Positions 7,142 through 13,854 are shown, counted from the first letter of the stretch. The stretch: DNA of 13,854 nucleotides from Aquisalimonas sp. (GCA_007127625.1 SKYZ01000468.1:1-13854), one strand, 5' to 3'. Numbers and translations: made by a program. The notes: generated by a model from the sequence alone, not told the origin.

Positions 7142-7828
7142 ATGCGCCTGCTCATTGTCGAGGACGAACAGATCCTGCTGCAGCAACTCTCGGAGCAGTT
7201 CCGCAACGAGGGGTTCGTTGTGGACACGGCCTCGGACGGCGACACCGGCCTCTACCTCGCCCGTGAGTACCCGCTGGACCTGGCGGTGGTGGACCTGGGC
7301 CTGCCCGGGCGCTCGGGGCTCGAACTGCTAAGGACCATCCGCAGCGAGGGCAGCCGGCTCCCCGTGCTGATCCTCACTGCCCGGGACGGCTGGCAGGATC
7401 GCGTCAACGGGCTGGAGAACGGCGCCGACGACTACCTGACCAAACCGTTTCATGCCGCCGAACTGCTGGCCCGGGTCAATGCCCTGCTCCGTCGCGCCGC
7501 CGGCTGGGCGCATCCCGTGGTGGCCTTCGGCGGCTACACCCTGGACACCGCCAACAAGCAGGTCCGCCTCGACGACATACCCATCCCCCTCACCGCGTTC
7601 GAATACCGACTGCTGGAATACCTGGCCCTGCACCCGGAGCGTGTCATCTCCAAGCAGGAACTCACCGAGCACCTGTACCCGGACGAGGCCGACCGGGACA
7701 GCAACGTGATCGAGGTCTTCATCCGCCGCCTGCGGCGCAAGCTCGACCCGGACGGCGTCCATCAGCCGGTGGTCACCCATCGGGGTCTCGGTTACACCCT
7801 TCGCCAGTCATCGGACCACGACCAATGA
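7142..7828 (+). CDS. phoP: Two-component response regulator, PhoP/OmpR family
   Basis: This cytoplasmic DNA-binding regulator is phosphorylated by the kinase encoded next to it. The 228-residue protein has a receiver domain (1-115) with the acidic pair Glu7/Asp8, phospho-acceptor Asp51, Thr79 and Lys101. The stretch ARDGWQDRVNGLENGADDY and TKPF is typical of the PhoP/QseB branch. The C-terminal winged helix (about 127-222) includes ELTEHLYPDEADRDSNVIEV, the recognition-helix region FIRRLRRKLD and the final wing THRGLGYTLR. AAGGA lies ten bases before ATG. The stop overlaps the kinase start by four bases. Tandem GTTCAG repeats upstream of the operon are the likely binding sites. PhoP is the best name given the partner kinase type, but whether it senses Mg2+, acid or cationic peptides here cannot be told. 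Confidence 0.92.
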   Translation: MRLLIVEDEQILLQQLSEQFRNEGFVVDTASDGDTGLYLAREYPLDLAVVDLGLPGRSGLELLRTIRSEGSRLPVLILTARDGWQDRVNGLENGADDYLTKPFHAAELLARVNALLRRAAGWAHPVVAFGGYTLDTANKQVRLDDIPIPLTAFEYRLLEYLALHPERVISKQELTEHLYPDEADRDSNVIEVFIRRLRRKLDPDGVHQPVVTHRGLGYTLRQSSDHDQ

Positions 7829-9174
7829 GCAGTAACGGTGGGCTCTCGCTGCACCGCCGTCTGCTGCTGGGGGCGCTGGTGGTCGCCGTGCTGTTCCTCG
7901 GGCTCACCGGTGTGGCCCTGGATCAGGCCTTCCGCAGCAGCCTTGCCCAGGCGGAACGGGAACGGCTGCAGAACCACGTCTACACGCTGCTGGCGGCGGC
8001 CCGGGTGGAGGACGGCGCACTGCGCATCCCCGGCGATCTCCCCGATGGCCGTTTCGGCCAGGCTGGGGGTGGACTGTACGGGCGCATCAGTGACGCGCAT
8101 GGCAACGTCACCTGGCGCTCCGGTTCACTGAGCGGGCTGCAATGGCCACGGGAAGAAACCGCCGGCCCCGGCGATCTGCGCTTCGGCCGCCTGGAGCTGA
8201 ACCAGGAGCAGGCCCGCAGCCTGGGCTACGGCGTTCGCTGGAGCGATCCGGACGCCGGCACCCGGGAGTACACCGTGGAAGTGGCAGAGTCACGCCTGGA
8301 CAGCCGCGAGGAGCTGAGCGCCTATCGCCGGACGCTCTGGGGCTGGCTGATCGCCGCCGGTGTCGGACTGCTGCTCAGTCAGGCCCTGCTGCAGCACTGG
8401 GGGCTACGGCCGCTGCGTCGGCTGGTGCGGGAGCTTCGGGACGTGCGTCAGGGGCGCAAGGCGCAGCTGGACGCCGCCGCTCCTCCGGAACTCGTGCCAC
8501 TGGCCGACGGGGTCAATCGCCTCCTGCGGGCGGAGCGTGAGCGCCGCCGCCAGTACCAGACCAGCCTGGCGGACCTCGCTCACAGCCTGAAAACGCCCCT
8601 GGCGGTCCTGCGCGGAACCCTGGAGACCGGCGCAACCCACGGGGCCAACCGGGAGGGCCTGGAACAGGTCGAGCGTATCGACGGCAGCGTTCGCTACCAC
8701 CTGGCCAGAGCGGGCCGCAGCCGCGAGCGGCTGGGCGAGCGCACACCGCTGCGGCCCGTCGCCGAGCGGCTGCTCCGGGCCCTGTCGGGACAGCGCACCC
8801 CCGTGCCGGACATGGAACTGGACTGCGGCGACGACGTGGTCTTTCCCGGCCCGGAGGACGAACTGATGGAGCTGCTGGGGAATGTCCTGGACAACGCGGT
8901 GCGCCACTGCAGACACCGGGTCCGGGTGGCCGCAACGGTGGCCGGCGGCTCGCAGCTGGAGATCCTGGTCGAGGACGACGGGCCGGGCATTCCGGCGGAT
9001 GCCCGGGAGCGGGTCACCCGGCGGGGAGAACGCGCTGACACGCGCCACCCCGGCGAAGGCATCGGGCTCGCGGTGGTAGCGGATCTGGTGGCCGCCTACA
9101 GCGGCACGCTGGAACTGAGCATCTCCCCCCTGGGCGGCGCCCGCATCAGCCTGCGCGTTCCCCTGCTCCGGTAA
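7825..9174 (+). CDS. phoQ: Sensor histidine kinase, PhoQ-like
   Basis: This is the inner-membrane sensor that phosphorylates the preceding regulator. The 449 residues contain TM1 (about 12-32), a periplasmic sensor domain (33-170) and TM2 (171-192). The sensor domain has GGGLYGRI and VTWRSGSL, motifs of the proteobacterial PhoQ-like sensor family. After a linker/HAMP-like segment (190-240) comes the H-box LADLAHSLKTPLAVLRG with His253, very close to the PhoQ H-box. The ATPase domain has the N-box LLGNVLDNAVRH (Asn353, Asn357), G1 box EDDGPGIP (383-390) and G2 region GEGIGLAVV. The periplasmic domain is not conspicuously acidic, unlike enterobacterial PhoQ, so the signal may differ. Translation is coupled to the regulator through ATGA. 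The 3' end overlaps the convergent chaC-like gene by 29 bases. Confidence 0.92.
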   Translation: MSSNGGLSLHRRLLLGALVVAVLFLGLTGVALDQAFRSSLAQAERERLQNHVYTLLAAARVEDGALRIPGDLPDGRFGQAGGGLYGRISDAHGNVTWRSGSLSGLQWPREETAGPGDLRFGRLELNQEQARSLGYGVRWSDPDAGTREYTVEVAESRLDSREELSAYRRTLWGWLIAAGVGLLLSQALLQHWGLRPLRRLVRELRDVRQGRKAQLDAAAPPELVPLADGVNRLLRAERERRRQYQTSLADLAHSLKTPLAVLRGTLETGATHGANREGLEQVERIDGSVRYHLARAGRSRERLGERTPLRPVAERLLRALSGQRTPVPDMELDCGDDVVFPGPEDELMELLGNVLDNAVRHCRHRVRVAATVAGGSQLEILVEDDGPGIPADARERVTRRGERADTRHPGEGIGLAVVADLVAAYSGTLELSISPLGGARISLRVPLLR

Positions 9175-9745
9175 CGCCGTCGGCCTCCCAGGCCAGCATC
9201 GCGTCCTCCAGGGCGAACACGTGGGGATCGTCCACACCGAGTTCCCGCAGCACCGCTGCAACACCCAGCAGATACTCGCGGTTGGGGCCGCTGGGCCCGA
9301 TGGAGCGGGCAATATGGGCAGCCATGTCCCCCAGAGGCGCAGCCCCCAGGAACGCGGCGTTGCTCTCGGTGGCGATATAGACCAGCCCCTGCTCCATGGT
9401 CCCGTCGTGAAAGTCCATGGGCGTGGTGAAACGCAGATAGCCGTTCTTCTCGCGGATATCCAGCGGCTCCAGCACCTCGTGGGTAATGCGATAGGCCATG
9501 CCGGCACACCGCGCGCCGGCATCCTCCACCAGCGTCGCCACGCGGCCGGGCGCTTCCGGCGTGCCGCGGTGGTCGTGGGAGCCCTGCCAGAAACGGCGCG
9601 TCCAGCCAGTAATCGTGGCCGGCCGCGCCTCCAGATACGGGAATCCCGCCTTGTACAGCAGCGAGCCGTAGCCGAACAGCCACAGACTGTCCCGGTCGGC
9701 GAAGACTGCACGACCACGATTCACTGCACTGGTATCCACAACCAT
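9146..9745 (-). CDS. chaC: ChaC-like glutathione-specific gamma-glutamylcyclotransferase
   Basis: ChaC-type enzymes cleave glutathione to 5-oxoproline and cysteinylglycine in the cytoplasm. The 199-residue protein has the substrate-binding loop LFGYGSL (23-29), GWTRRFWQGS(48-56), PGRVATLV (66-73) and the catalytic glutamate region DIREKNGY with Glu99. All are typical of this family. The start at 9745 is chosen because GGAGAGGG lies six bases upstream of that ATG; the frame is open for another 46 codons upstream, but that extension has no family similarity. TACAAT (9781-9776, - strand) is a likely -10. Its 3' end runs 29 bases into the kinase gene on the other strand. No chaA or chaB gene is nearby. 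Confidence 0.9.
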   Translation of the reverse strand: MVVDTSAVNRGRAVFADRDSLWLFGYGSLLYKAGFPYLEARPATITGWTRRFWQGSHDHRGTPEAPGRVATLVEDAGARCAGMAYRITHEVLEPLDIREKNGYLRFTTPMDFHDGTMEQGLVYIATESNAAFLGAAPLGDMAAHIARSIGPSGPNREYLLGVAAVLRELGVDDPHVFALEDAMLAWEADGVTGAGERAG

Positions 9746-9775
9746 GCAACACCCTCTCCGCATATCGTGGTATCC

Positions 9776-9781
9776 ATTGTA
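9776..9781 (-). promoter_or_regulatory. Candidate -10 element of the chaC-like gene
   Basis: On the - strand TACAAT matches five of six consensus -10 bases and lies 30 bases before the chosen start codon. No good -35 hexamer was found at 15-18 bases, so only the -10 is proposed. Its position also supports the 9745 start over longer versions, which would begin upstream of the transcription start. Confidence 0.4.
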
Positions 9782-9852
9782 CATCCCGGCTGCAAGTGTT
9801 CCGGCGGCCCGCTGAAACTCCGATTTCGGCAGACTGCCGCGCGCTCCCTTTA

Positions 9853-9881
9853 TCGACAGCGCCCTCGCCACCATGTAGAAC
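9853..9881 (+). promoter_or_regulatory. Candidate sigma70 promoter of the 9911-11126 operon
   Basis: TCGACA (9853-9858, five of six matches to the -35 consensus) is separated by exactly 17 bases from TAGAAC (9876-9881, four of six matches to the -10). Transcription would start about 20 bases before the ATG at 9911. Confidence 0.5.
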
Positions 9882-9910
9882 ACCAGGGAAAGCGAACAAG
9901 AGGGCAGGCA

Positions 9911-10444
9911 ATGGACGATTGGCTGCGCGAAGAGCGCCAGAAGCTGTTGGGCCTCGGCATTCGCTCGTTCATCCAGGCCGGCGTGGTCACGTTGGTGGTG
10001 GTTGCAGCACTCATCATCGGGGTGCTGGTGGCCCTGGGCGAGCTGGATCTGGATCCGGCCATGGCCAACGCGGCACTCATGGCGGCCGCCGTGATCATCC
10101 CCGTCATCGCGTTCTTTCTCGTGGACTGGTTACGACGGCGGTTCTGGCTCCGCGCCATCGGCGGACACACCCGGCGATTGCGGGCCGTGCAGTTCCTGAG
10201 CAACTACGCCGACGCGGTCGGTGAATCACGGGTGAACGAACTGCCGGCCGGGGCACGGGAGCAGGTGAAGCAGGTTCTGGAACGGGAGCGCCAGGGGATG
10301 CTGCCACCGGAGGACGAGTATGCCCTGGCGATTCAGCCACTGATCATGCTTGACCCGAATACGCCGGCAGCGGGGCCTGGTGGTGGCGACAAGGGCCGGG
10401 GCGGTCACCGCCACCGGCGCACAAGAAACGAACACAAGGAGTAA
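9911..10444 (+). CDS. Two-helix inner-membrane protein of unknown function
   Basis: I do not recognise a family. The 177-residue protein has a short charged N-terminus (DDWLREERQ), a first membrane helix at about 18-42 and a second at about 51-73. Then comes a strongly basic juxtamembrane stretch (WLRRRFWLRAIGGHTRRLRAV), which puts the C-terminal 100 residues in the cytoplasm. The tail ends in a Gly/Arg/His-rich, probably disordered region after residue 155. ATG at 9911 is preceded by a GAGGGCAGG purine run and a good promoter candidate; the frame is open further upstream only as a shadow of the chaC gene. The stop overlaps the ribosome-binding site of the next gene, so the two are tightly coupled. 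Confidence 0.75.
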   Translation: MDDWLREERQKLLGLGIRSFIQAGVVTLVVVAALIIGVLVALGELDLDPAMANAALMAAAVIIPVIAFFLVDWLRRRFWLRAIGGHTRRLRAVQFLSNYADAVGESRVNELPAGAREQVKQVLERERQGMLPPEDEYALAIQPLIMLDPNTPAAGPGGGDKGRGGHRHRRTRNEHKE

Positions 10445-10447
10445 CCC

Positions 10448-10624
10448 ATGGGCATCGAAGTCGGCGGTATCCTCAGCATACTGTGGCTGTTCATCGTCAT
10501 CTGGGCCATCATCCGCACGGCCCAGAGCCCCGCCGGCCCCGTGGTCAAGGCACTGTGGATCGTCATCCTGCTGGTGCTGCCGGTGATCGGCCTGATTGCC
10601 TGGCTGTTGCTGGGACCGAAGTAG
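10448..10624 (+). CDS. 58-residue membrane peptide, PLDc_N-like
   Basis: This small gene encodes 58 residues, MGIEVGGILSILWLFIVIWA at the start and ending WLLLGPK. It has two membrane helices (about 5-23 and 33-55) joined by a short loop RTAQSPAGPVVKA. The pattern of a tryptophan-rich first helix, a short polar loop, a VLPVIGLIAWLLLGP second helix and a basic end is that of the PLDc_N domain. That domain is found at the N-terminus of cardiolipin synthases and also as stand-alone small proteins. AAGGAG (10436-10441) lies six bases before ATG and overlaps the end of the preceding gene, giving strong support for translation. Function of stand-alone versions is unknown; association with phospholipid or envelope homeostasis is inference. 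Confidence 0.85.
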   Translation: MGIEVGGILSILWLFIVIWAIIRTAQSPAGPVVKALWIVILLVLPVIGLIAWLLLGPK

Positions 10625-10634
10625 GCACGAGCCC

Positions 10635-11126
10635 GTGACTCGCCTGTACACGCTGAACAGCTTCATCGCGCCCGACTTCAGCCTGCTGGTGTCCAACTGG
10701 ACCTTCGGCGCAGCCGCGGACGACTACTGCGCCGCCAGCCACAGTTACCGCGGCCCGGTCTACGTGTTGCTGACTCCCTATGATGCCGCCGTGCTGATCA
10801 ACATTAGCCCGGAGCGCGAGCGGGATGCCGTGGCCCTGGTCTGCCGTGTGCCCCACGAGGGCCGCATCAACCACGCCCCCGAGGGCACGCTGCGCGAGGC
10901 CGACGCCCGGGAGGCGGCCAGTGCCCGCTCCCGTATTGCCACGGAGGCCGCCACCGAGGTCCCGGAAATCAAGGGCTCTCCCTGGATCTGGATCTGCCAG
11001 GACACCGGTCTGTGCATCCACGGTGAACCGCATTTAATCTCCCTGCTCCGCTTTCAGGAAGGTCGTTGCACCGACGTCATCAGCACCTCCGAACGCCACC
11101 GGATCGCACCCATCGGCGAAGAATAG
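10635..11126 (+). CDS. Unrecognised 163-residue protein
   Basis: I do not recognise this gene. The product starts MTRLYTLNSFIAPDFS at a GTG codon ten bases after the previous stop; a TTG-started version would overlap the preceding gene and is less likely. It has no signal peptide or membrane helix. Visible features are the aromatic patches VSNWTF and SPWIWI, an Ala/Arg/Glu-rich probably helical middle (86-108), five cysteines (32, 70, 121, 127, 145) and a mixed alpha-beta composition. The ribosome-binding site is weak (AGGCACGAG). It looks like a small soluble globular protein translated with its two membrane-protein neighbours. Codon use resembles the surrounding genes, so it is probably a real and resident gene. 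Confidence 0.7.
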   Translation: MTRLYTLNSFIAPDFSLLVSNWTFGAAADDYCAASHSYRGPVYVLLTPYDAAVLINISPERERDAVALVCRVPHEGRINHAPEGTLREADAREAASARSRIATEAATEVPEIKGSPWIWICQDTGLCIHGEPHLISLLRFQEGRCTDVISTSERHRIAPIGEE

Positions 11127-11226
11127 ACCGGCCTGAACCGGGCCACGACGCCACCACGACGTCACGCGTCCGGGGCCGGCCGTATCCACCCGGAACACCC
11201 AAGGGCCCCACCCTCTTCCCCTGAAC

Positions 11227-11291
11227 GGCTGCGTCGTTCATTCTTGCGGATTCGGAAGTTTGCGGACTGCGGGGGCTTTTCTCACGCAGCC
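11227..11291. repeat. Inverted and direct repeats in the leader of the thiolase gene
   Basis: The 207 bases between 11126 and the thiolase start hold no gene. GGCTGCGT (11227-11234) recurs as the perfect reverse complement ACGCAGCC (11284-11291), enclosing a direct repeat of TTGCGGA (11244-11250 and 11260-11266, 16 bases apart). These could be operator half-sites or a stem in the 5' leader. I found no convincing promoter hexamer pair or T-run terminator in this gap. Confidence 0.3.
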
Positions 11292-11333
11292 AGATAACAG
11301 CGATACAAACATCCCAGAGGGAGGCATTGCATC

Positions 11334-12515
11334 ATGGCCGACGCCTACATCGTTGCCGCGACGCGCACGGCAGGGGGCCGCAAGGGCGGCAAGCTTTCAG
11401 GCTGGCATCCGGCGGACCTCGCCGCCGAAGTGATCAACGGCCTGGTGGACCGCACCGGGGCCGACCCGGCCATGGTGGAAGACGTGATCATGGGCTGTGT
11501 CAGCCAGGGCGGCGAGCAGGCCATGAACGTGGGCCGCAACGCGGTGCTGGCGTCGAAACTGCCGGAGTCCGTCCCCGGCACCACCGTGGACCGCCAGTGC
11601 GGCTCCTCCCAGCAGGCGCTGCACTTCGCCGCCCAGGCGGTGCTGGCCGGAAGCATGGATGCCGTGATCGCCGCCGGCGTGGAGAGCATGAGCCGCGTGC
11701 CCATGTTCTCCACCATCAAGCTGCACCAGAAGGCGGGCATGGGGCACTACATGAGCCCGGGCATCCACAAGCGCTACCCGGACGTGGAGGAATTCACACA
11801 GTTCATGGGCGCGGAAATGATCGCGAACAAGTACGGTCATACCCGCGAACAGCTGGACCGCTACGCCCTGCAGAGTCACCAGCGCGCCATGAAGGCCACC
11901 GAGGCCGGGCGTTTCCAGGACGAGATCCTGCCGGTGGCGGTGCGCACCCATGATGGTGAAGGCGAAGGCGGTATGCACACCGCCGACGAGGGAATTCGCT
12001 TCGATGCCTCCATGGACCGCATGAGCAGCCTCGATACGCTCCAGGAGGGTGGCTGCATCACCGCCGCCAACGCCAGTCAGATCTGTGACGGTGCCAGCGG
12101 TGTCATGGTGGTCAGCGAACGCGGTCTGAAGGCCCTGGGCGTCGAACCCCTGGCACGCATCCACCACATGAGCGTCATCGGTCACGACCCGGTGATCATG
12201 CTGGAGGCGCCACTGCCGGCCACCCAGCAGGCACTGAAGAAATCGGGGCTCGGCATCAACGACATCGATCTGTTCGAGGTCAACGAGGCCTTTGCGCCGG
12301 TGCCACTGGCCTGGCTGGAGGTCACCGACGCCGACCCCGAGCGGCTCAATGTCAACGGCGGCGCCATTGCCCTGGGGCACCCCCTGGGTGGCTCCGGCAC
12401 CAAGCTCATGACCACGCTGGTTCACGCCCTGCGGCAGCGCGGGGGCCGTTACGGCCTGCAGACCATGTGCGAAGGCGGTGGCATGGCCAACGTCACCATC
12501 ATCGAGCGGCTGTAG
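11334..12515 (+). CDS. Acetyl-CoA acetyltransferase (thiolase)
   Basis: Thiolases condense two acetyl-CoA to acetoacetyl-CoA or cleave 3-ketoacyl-CoA by the reverse reaction. The 393-residue length is standard. All catalytic elements are present: the nucleophile Cys89 in VDRQCGSSQQA, the NEAF motif (317-320), His349 in GGAIALGHPLGGSG and the acid-base Cys379 in TMCEGGG. The RQCGSS version of the active-site loop and the GRKGG N-terminal block place it in a broad acetyltransferase/FadA clade rather than with the best-known PhaA enzymes, so chain-length preference is uncertain. GAGGGAGG lies nine bases before ATG. It converges with an acetoacetyl-CoA synthetase gene, which suggests work in acetoacetate or short-chain acyl-CoA metabolism. 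Confidence 0.93.
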   Translation: MADAYIVAATRTAGGRKGGKLSGWHPADLAAEVINGLVDRTGADPAMVEDVIMGCVSQGGEQAMNVGRNAVLASKLPESVPGTTVDRQCGSSQQALHFAAQAVLAGSMDAVIAAGVESMSRVPMFSTIKLHQKAGMGHYMSPGIHKRYPDVEEFTQFMGAEMIANKYGHTREQLDRYALQSHQRAMKATEAGRFQDEILPVAVRTHDGEGEGGMHTADEGIRFDASMDRMSSLDTLQEGGCITAANASQICDGASGVMVVSERGLKALGVEPLARIHHMSVIGHDPVIMLEAPLPATQQALKKSGLGINDIDLFEVNEAFAPVPLAWLEVTDADPERLNVNGGAIALGHPLGGSGTKLMTTLVHALRQRGGRYGLQTMCEGGGMANVTIIERL

Positions 12516-12523
12516 CCCGCAGG

Positions 12524-12551
12524 CCAGCGCCCGGGTTACGCCGGGCGCTGG
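12524..12551. terminator. Bidirectional hairpin between thiolase and acetoacetyl-CoA synthetase
   Basis: CCAGCGCCCGG (12524-12534) and CCGGGCGCTGG (12541-12551) form a perfect 11-bp stem with a 6-base loop. It fills most of the 37-base gap between two convergent stop codons. There is no T-run on either side, so it may act as a strong-stem terminator or a 3' stabilising structure for both messages. Confidence 0.65.
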
Positions 12552-12552
12552 A

Positions 12553-13854
12553 TCATTCCGTTGAGCTCGCAGCGGTGTTCCGCTTGCGGGCAAACGCCAT
12601 GTAGTACTCCAGGCTGTGCGGGTTGGCCATGGCGTCCGGGTTGGCGGCCTTGTCCAGGGGCATGCCGAGCAGCAGTTTCTTGACGGGCAGTTCCATCTTC
12701 TTGCCAGTCAGCGTCCGCGGAATCTCATCCACCGCCACGATCTCGTTGGGGGCATGACGGGCGGAGAGCTTGGTCCGGATGGCCTGCTTGATGGACGCGG
12801 CGAGATCGTCGTCCAGGGTCGCGCCCTCGCGCAGCACCACGAAACACGGCATCCACGACTCCCGGCCCAGGTATTCGAGATCCACCACCAGGCTGTCCAG
12901 CACCTCGGGGAACTCCTCCACCACCCGGTAGATCTCGGCGGTGCCCATGCGGATGCCGTGGCGGTTGATGGTGGTATCCGAACGGCCGTAGATCACCGCG
13001 CCACCGCGGGGCGTGATCCGGATCCAGTCGCCGTGCCGCCACCAGCCGGGGTACATCTCGAAATAGCTCTCCCGCAGGCGCTGACCGTCCGGGTCGTTCC
13101 AGAAATAGATGGGCATGGACGGCATGGGCTCGGTGACCACCAGCTCGCCGACTTCGTCCGTGACCAGGTTGCCCTGATCATCGGCCGCATGCACCGCGAC
13201 GCCCAGGGAGCGGCACTGCATCTCGCCGGCGACCACGGGCTGAATCGGACAGGCGCCGACGAAGGCCGCCGCCACATCCGTGCCACCGCTGATGGCGGCG
13301 ATGAGCACGTCACCCAGCTCATCGTGCAGCCAGCGATAGCCCTCTTCGGGTAAAGGCGACCCGGTGGAGCCGACGGTGCGCAACCGGCTCAGGTCCGCCA
13401 CGCGACGGGGCTCGACGGTCTCCTTGCGGCAGTTCATGAAGAACGCTGCGCCGGCGCCGAAGACAGTCATGCCGGTCTCGTCGGCAAAGCGCCACAGGGT
13501 GTCCAGGTCCGGATATCCCGGGTTGCCGTCGTACAGACAGATGGTCGCACCGACGAGCAGGCCGCCAATCTGGGAGTTCCACATGATCCAGCCCGTGGTG
13601 GTCAGCCACATGAAACGGTCCGTCGGCCCCATGTCCAAGTGCAGACCGTGCCCCTTCACGGTCTCCAGCAACGCCCCACCATGACCATGCACGATGGGCT
13701 TCGGCAGGCCAGTGGTACCGGAGGAGTACACCACCCACAGCGGGTGGTCGAAGGGCACGTGCTCGAACTCCATGGGTCCGGCGTGATCCAGCAGCTCCGC
13801 CCAGGACCAAGCCTCCGCCATGTCCGCATTACCGTCCATATAGGGCAGTAACAC
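12553..13854 (-). CDS. Acetoacetyl-CoA synthetase (acetoacetate-CoA ligase), 5' end outside the window
   Basis: This cytoplasmic ANL-superfamily ligase activates acetoacetate with ATP and CoA through an acyl-adenylate. About 433 C-terminal residues are present of the usual 650 or so. The frame continues past the right edge, and the GTG at the edge is probably an internal valine. Motifs seen include the phosphate-binding loop YSSGTTGLPKPIVHGHGG, then TTTGWIMWN, the adenine-binding region ISGGTD, the hinge-region aspartate in GRSDTTINRHGIRMG, and the C-terminal catalytic-lysine motif TLTGKKMELPVKK. The combination KPIVHGHGG with WIMWNSQIGGL is specific to acetoacetyl-CoA synthetase rather than acetyl-CoA synthetase. 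It faces the thiolase gene tail to tail. Substrate could include related short 3-keto acids. Confidence 0.93.
   Translation of the reverse strand: MLLPYMDGNADMAEAWSWAELLDHAGPMEFEHVPFDHPLWVVYSSGTTGLPKPIVHGHGGALLETVKGHGLHLDMGPTDRFMWLTTTGWIMWNSQIGGLLVGATICLYDGNPGYPDLDTLWRFADETGMTVFGAGAAFFMNCRKETVEPRRVADLSRLRTVGSTGSPLPEEGYRWLHDELGDVLIAAISGGTDVAAAFVGACPIQPVVAGEMQCRSLGVAVHAADDQGNLVTDEVGELVVTEPMPSMPIYFWNDPDGQRLRESYFEMYPGWWRHGDWIRITPRGGAVIYGRSDTTINRHGIRMGTAEIYRVVEEFPEVLDSLVVDLEYLGRESWMPCFVVLREGATLDDDLAASIKQAIRTKLSARHAPNEIVAVDEIPRTLTGKKMELPVKKLLLGMPLDKAANPDAMANPHSLEYYMAFARKRNTAASSTE

Noticed and set aside
8404..9717. 437-residue open frame on the - strand across the kinase and chaC genes
   Set aside because: It is a shadow frame of two well-supported genes, with low-complexity composition and no family motif. 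Long antisense frames are common at this GC content.
9746..9883. Longer chaC-like reading frame starting at 9883
   Set aside because: The 46 added residues have no family similarity. The GGAGAGGG site and the TACAAT -10 both support the start at 9745.
9221..9910. Upstream extension of the 9911 membrane-protein frame
   Set aside because: The extension is the antisense of chaC. A promoter candidate and purine-rich leader directly precede ATG at 9911, and the first 10 residues from there make a sensible membrane-protein start.
11127..11226. Possible small gene or terminator just after the 163-residue protein
   Set aside because: Only short GGCC/CCGG self-complementary patches are present, with no T-run and no frame with a ribosome-binding site.
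11397..12593. 398-residue open frame antisense to the thiolase
   Set aside because: It mirrors the thiolase codons, is Gly/His/Val-rich with no motifs, and overlaps the terminator hairpin and the end of the ligase gene.

Overview
This is a GC-rich window (about two thirds G+C by eye) from a bacterial chromosome, tightly packed with genes. The families point to an aerobic gammaproteobacterium: a YadG/YadH-type ABC exporter, a PhoP/PhoQ-type two-component pair, an E. coli-type bacterioferritin, and a cytochrome b561/YceI pair. The acidic exported YceI protein and the overall gene style would suit a halophilic or alkaliphilic member of the Chromatiales (Ectothiorhodospiraceae-like), but that placement is inference. 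I see no transposase, phage gene, CRISPR array, rRNA or tRNA.

Layout. 90-4107 (+): glutamate dehydrogenase, the BluB enzyme that makes the lower ligand of vitamin B12, and an ATPase/permease ABC-2 export pair overlapping by 4 bases. A bidirectional hairpin terminator follows. 4231-5401 (-): a cytochrome b561 gene followed by a YceI periplasmic protein, read as a two-gene operon. Divergent from it, 5600-6088 (+) encodes bacterioferritin with a complete ferroxidase site, then a strong terminator. The 198-base gap between the two holds a symmetrical candidate operator over the b561 -10 element and a candidate bfr promoter.

6185-9174 is the most interesting part. A small secreted glycine-zipper, His/Arg-rich protein (-) is divergent from a PepSY protein, PhoP-like regulator and PhoQ-like sensor kinase operon (+). 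The intergenic region carries two tandem pairs of GTTCAG, each with exactly 11-base spacing and each pair pointing towards one of the two transcription units. This is the architecture of a PhoP/OmpR-family binding box, with a one-base variant of the enterobacterial PhoP hexamer. I read this as an autoregulated envelope-stress or cation-sensing module whose regulator also controls the secreted protein.

9146-9745 (-) is a ChaC-like gamma-glutamylcyclotransferase whose 3' end overlaps the kinase gene by 29 bases. 9911-11126 (+) is a likely three-gene operon: a two-helix membrane protein of unknown function, a 58-residue PLDc_N-like membrane peptide, and an unrecognised 163-residue protein. 11334-12515 (+) is an acetyl-CoA acetyltransferase-type thiolase. 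It converges on an acetoacetyl-CoA synthetase (-) that runs off the right edge; a perfect 11-bp hairpin sits between them. Together these two enzymes would activate acetoacetate and exchange acetoacetyl-CoA with acetyl-CoA.
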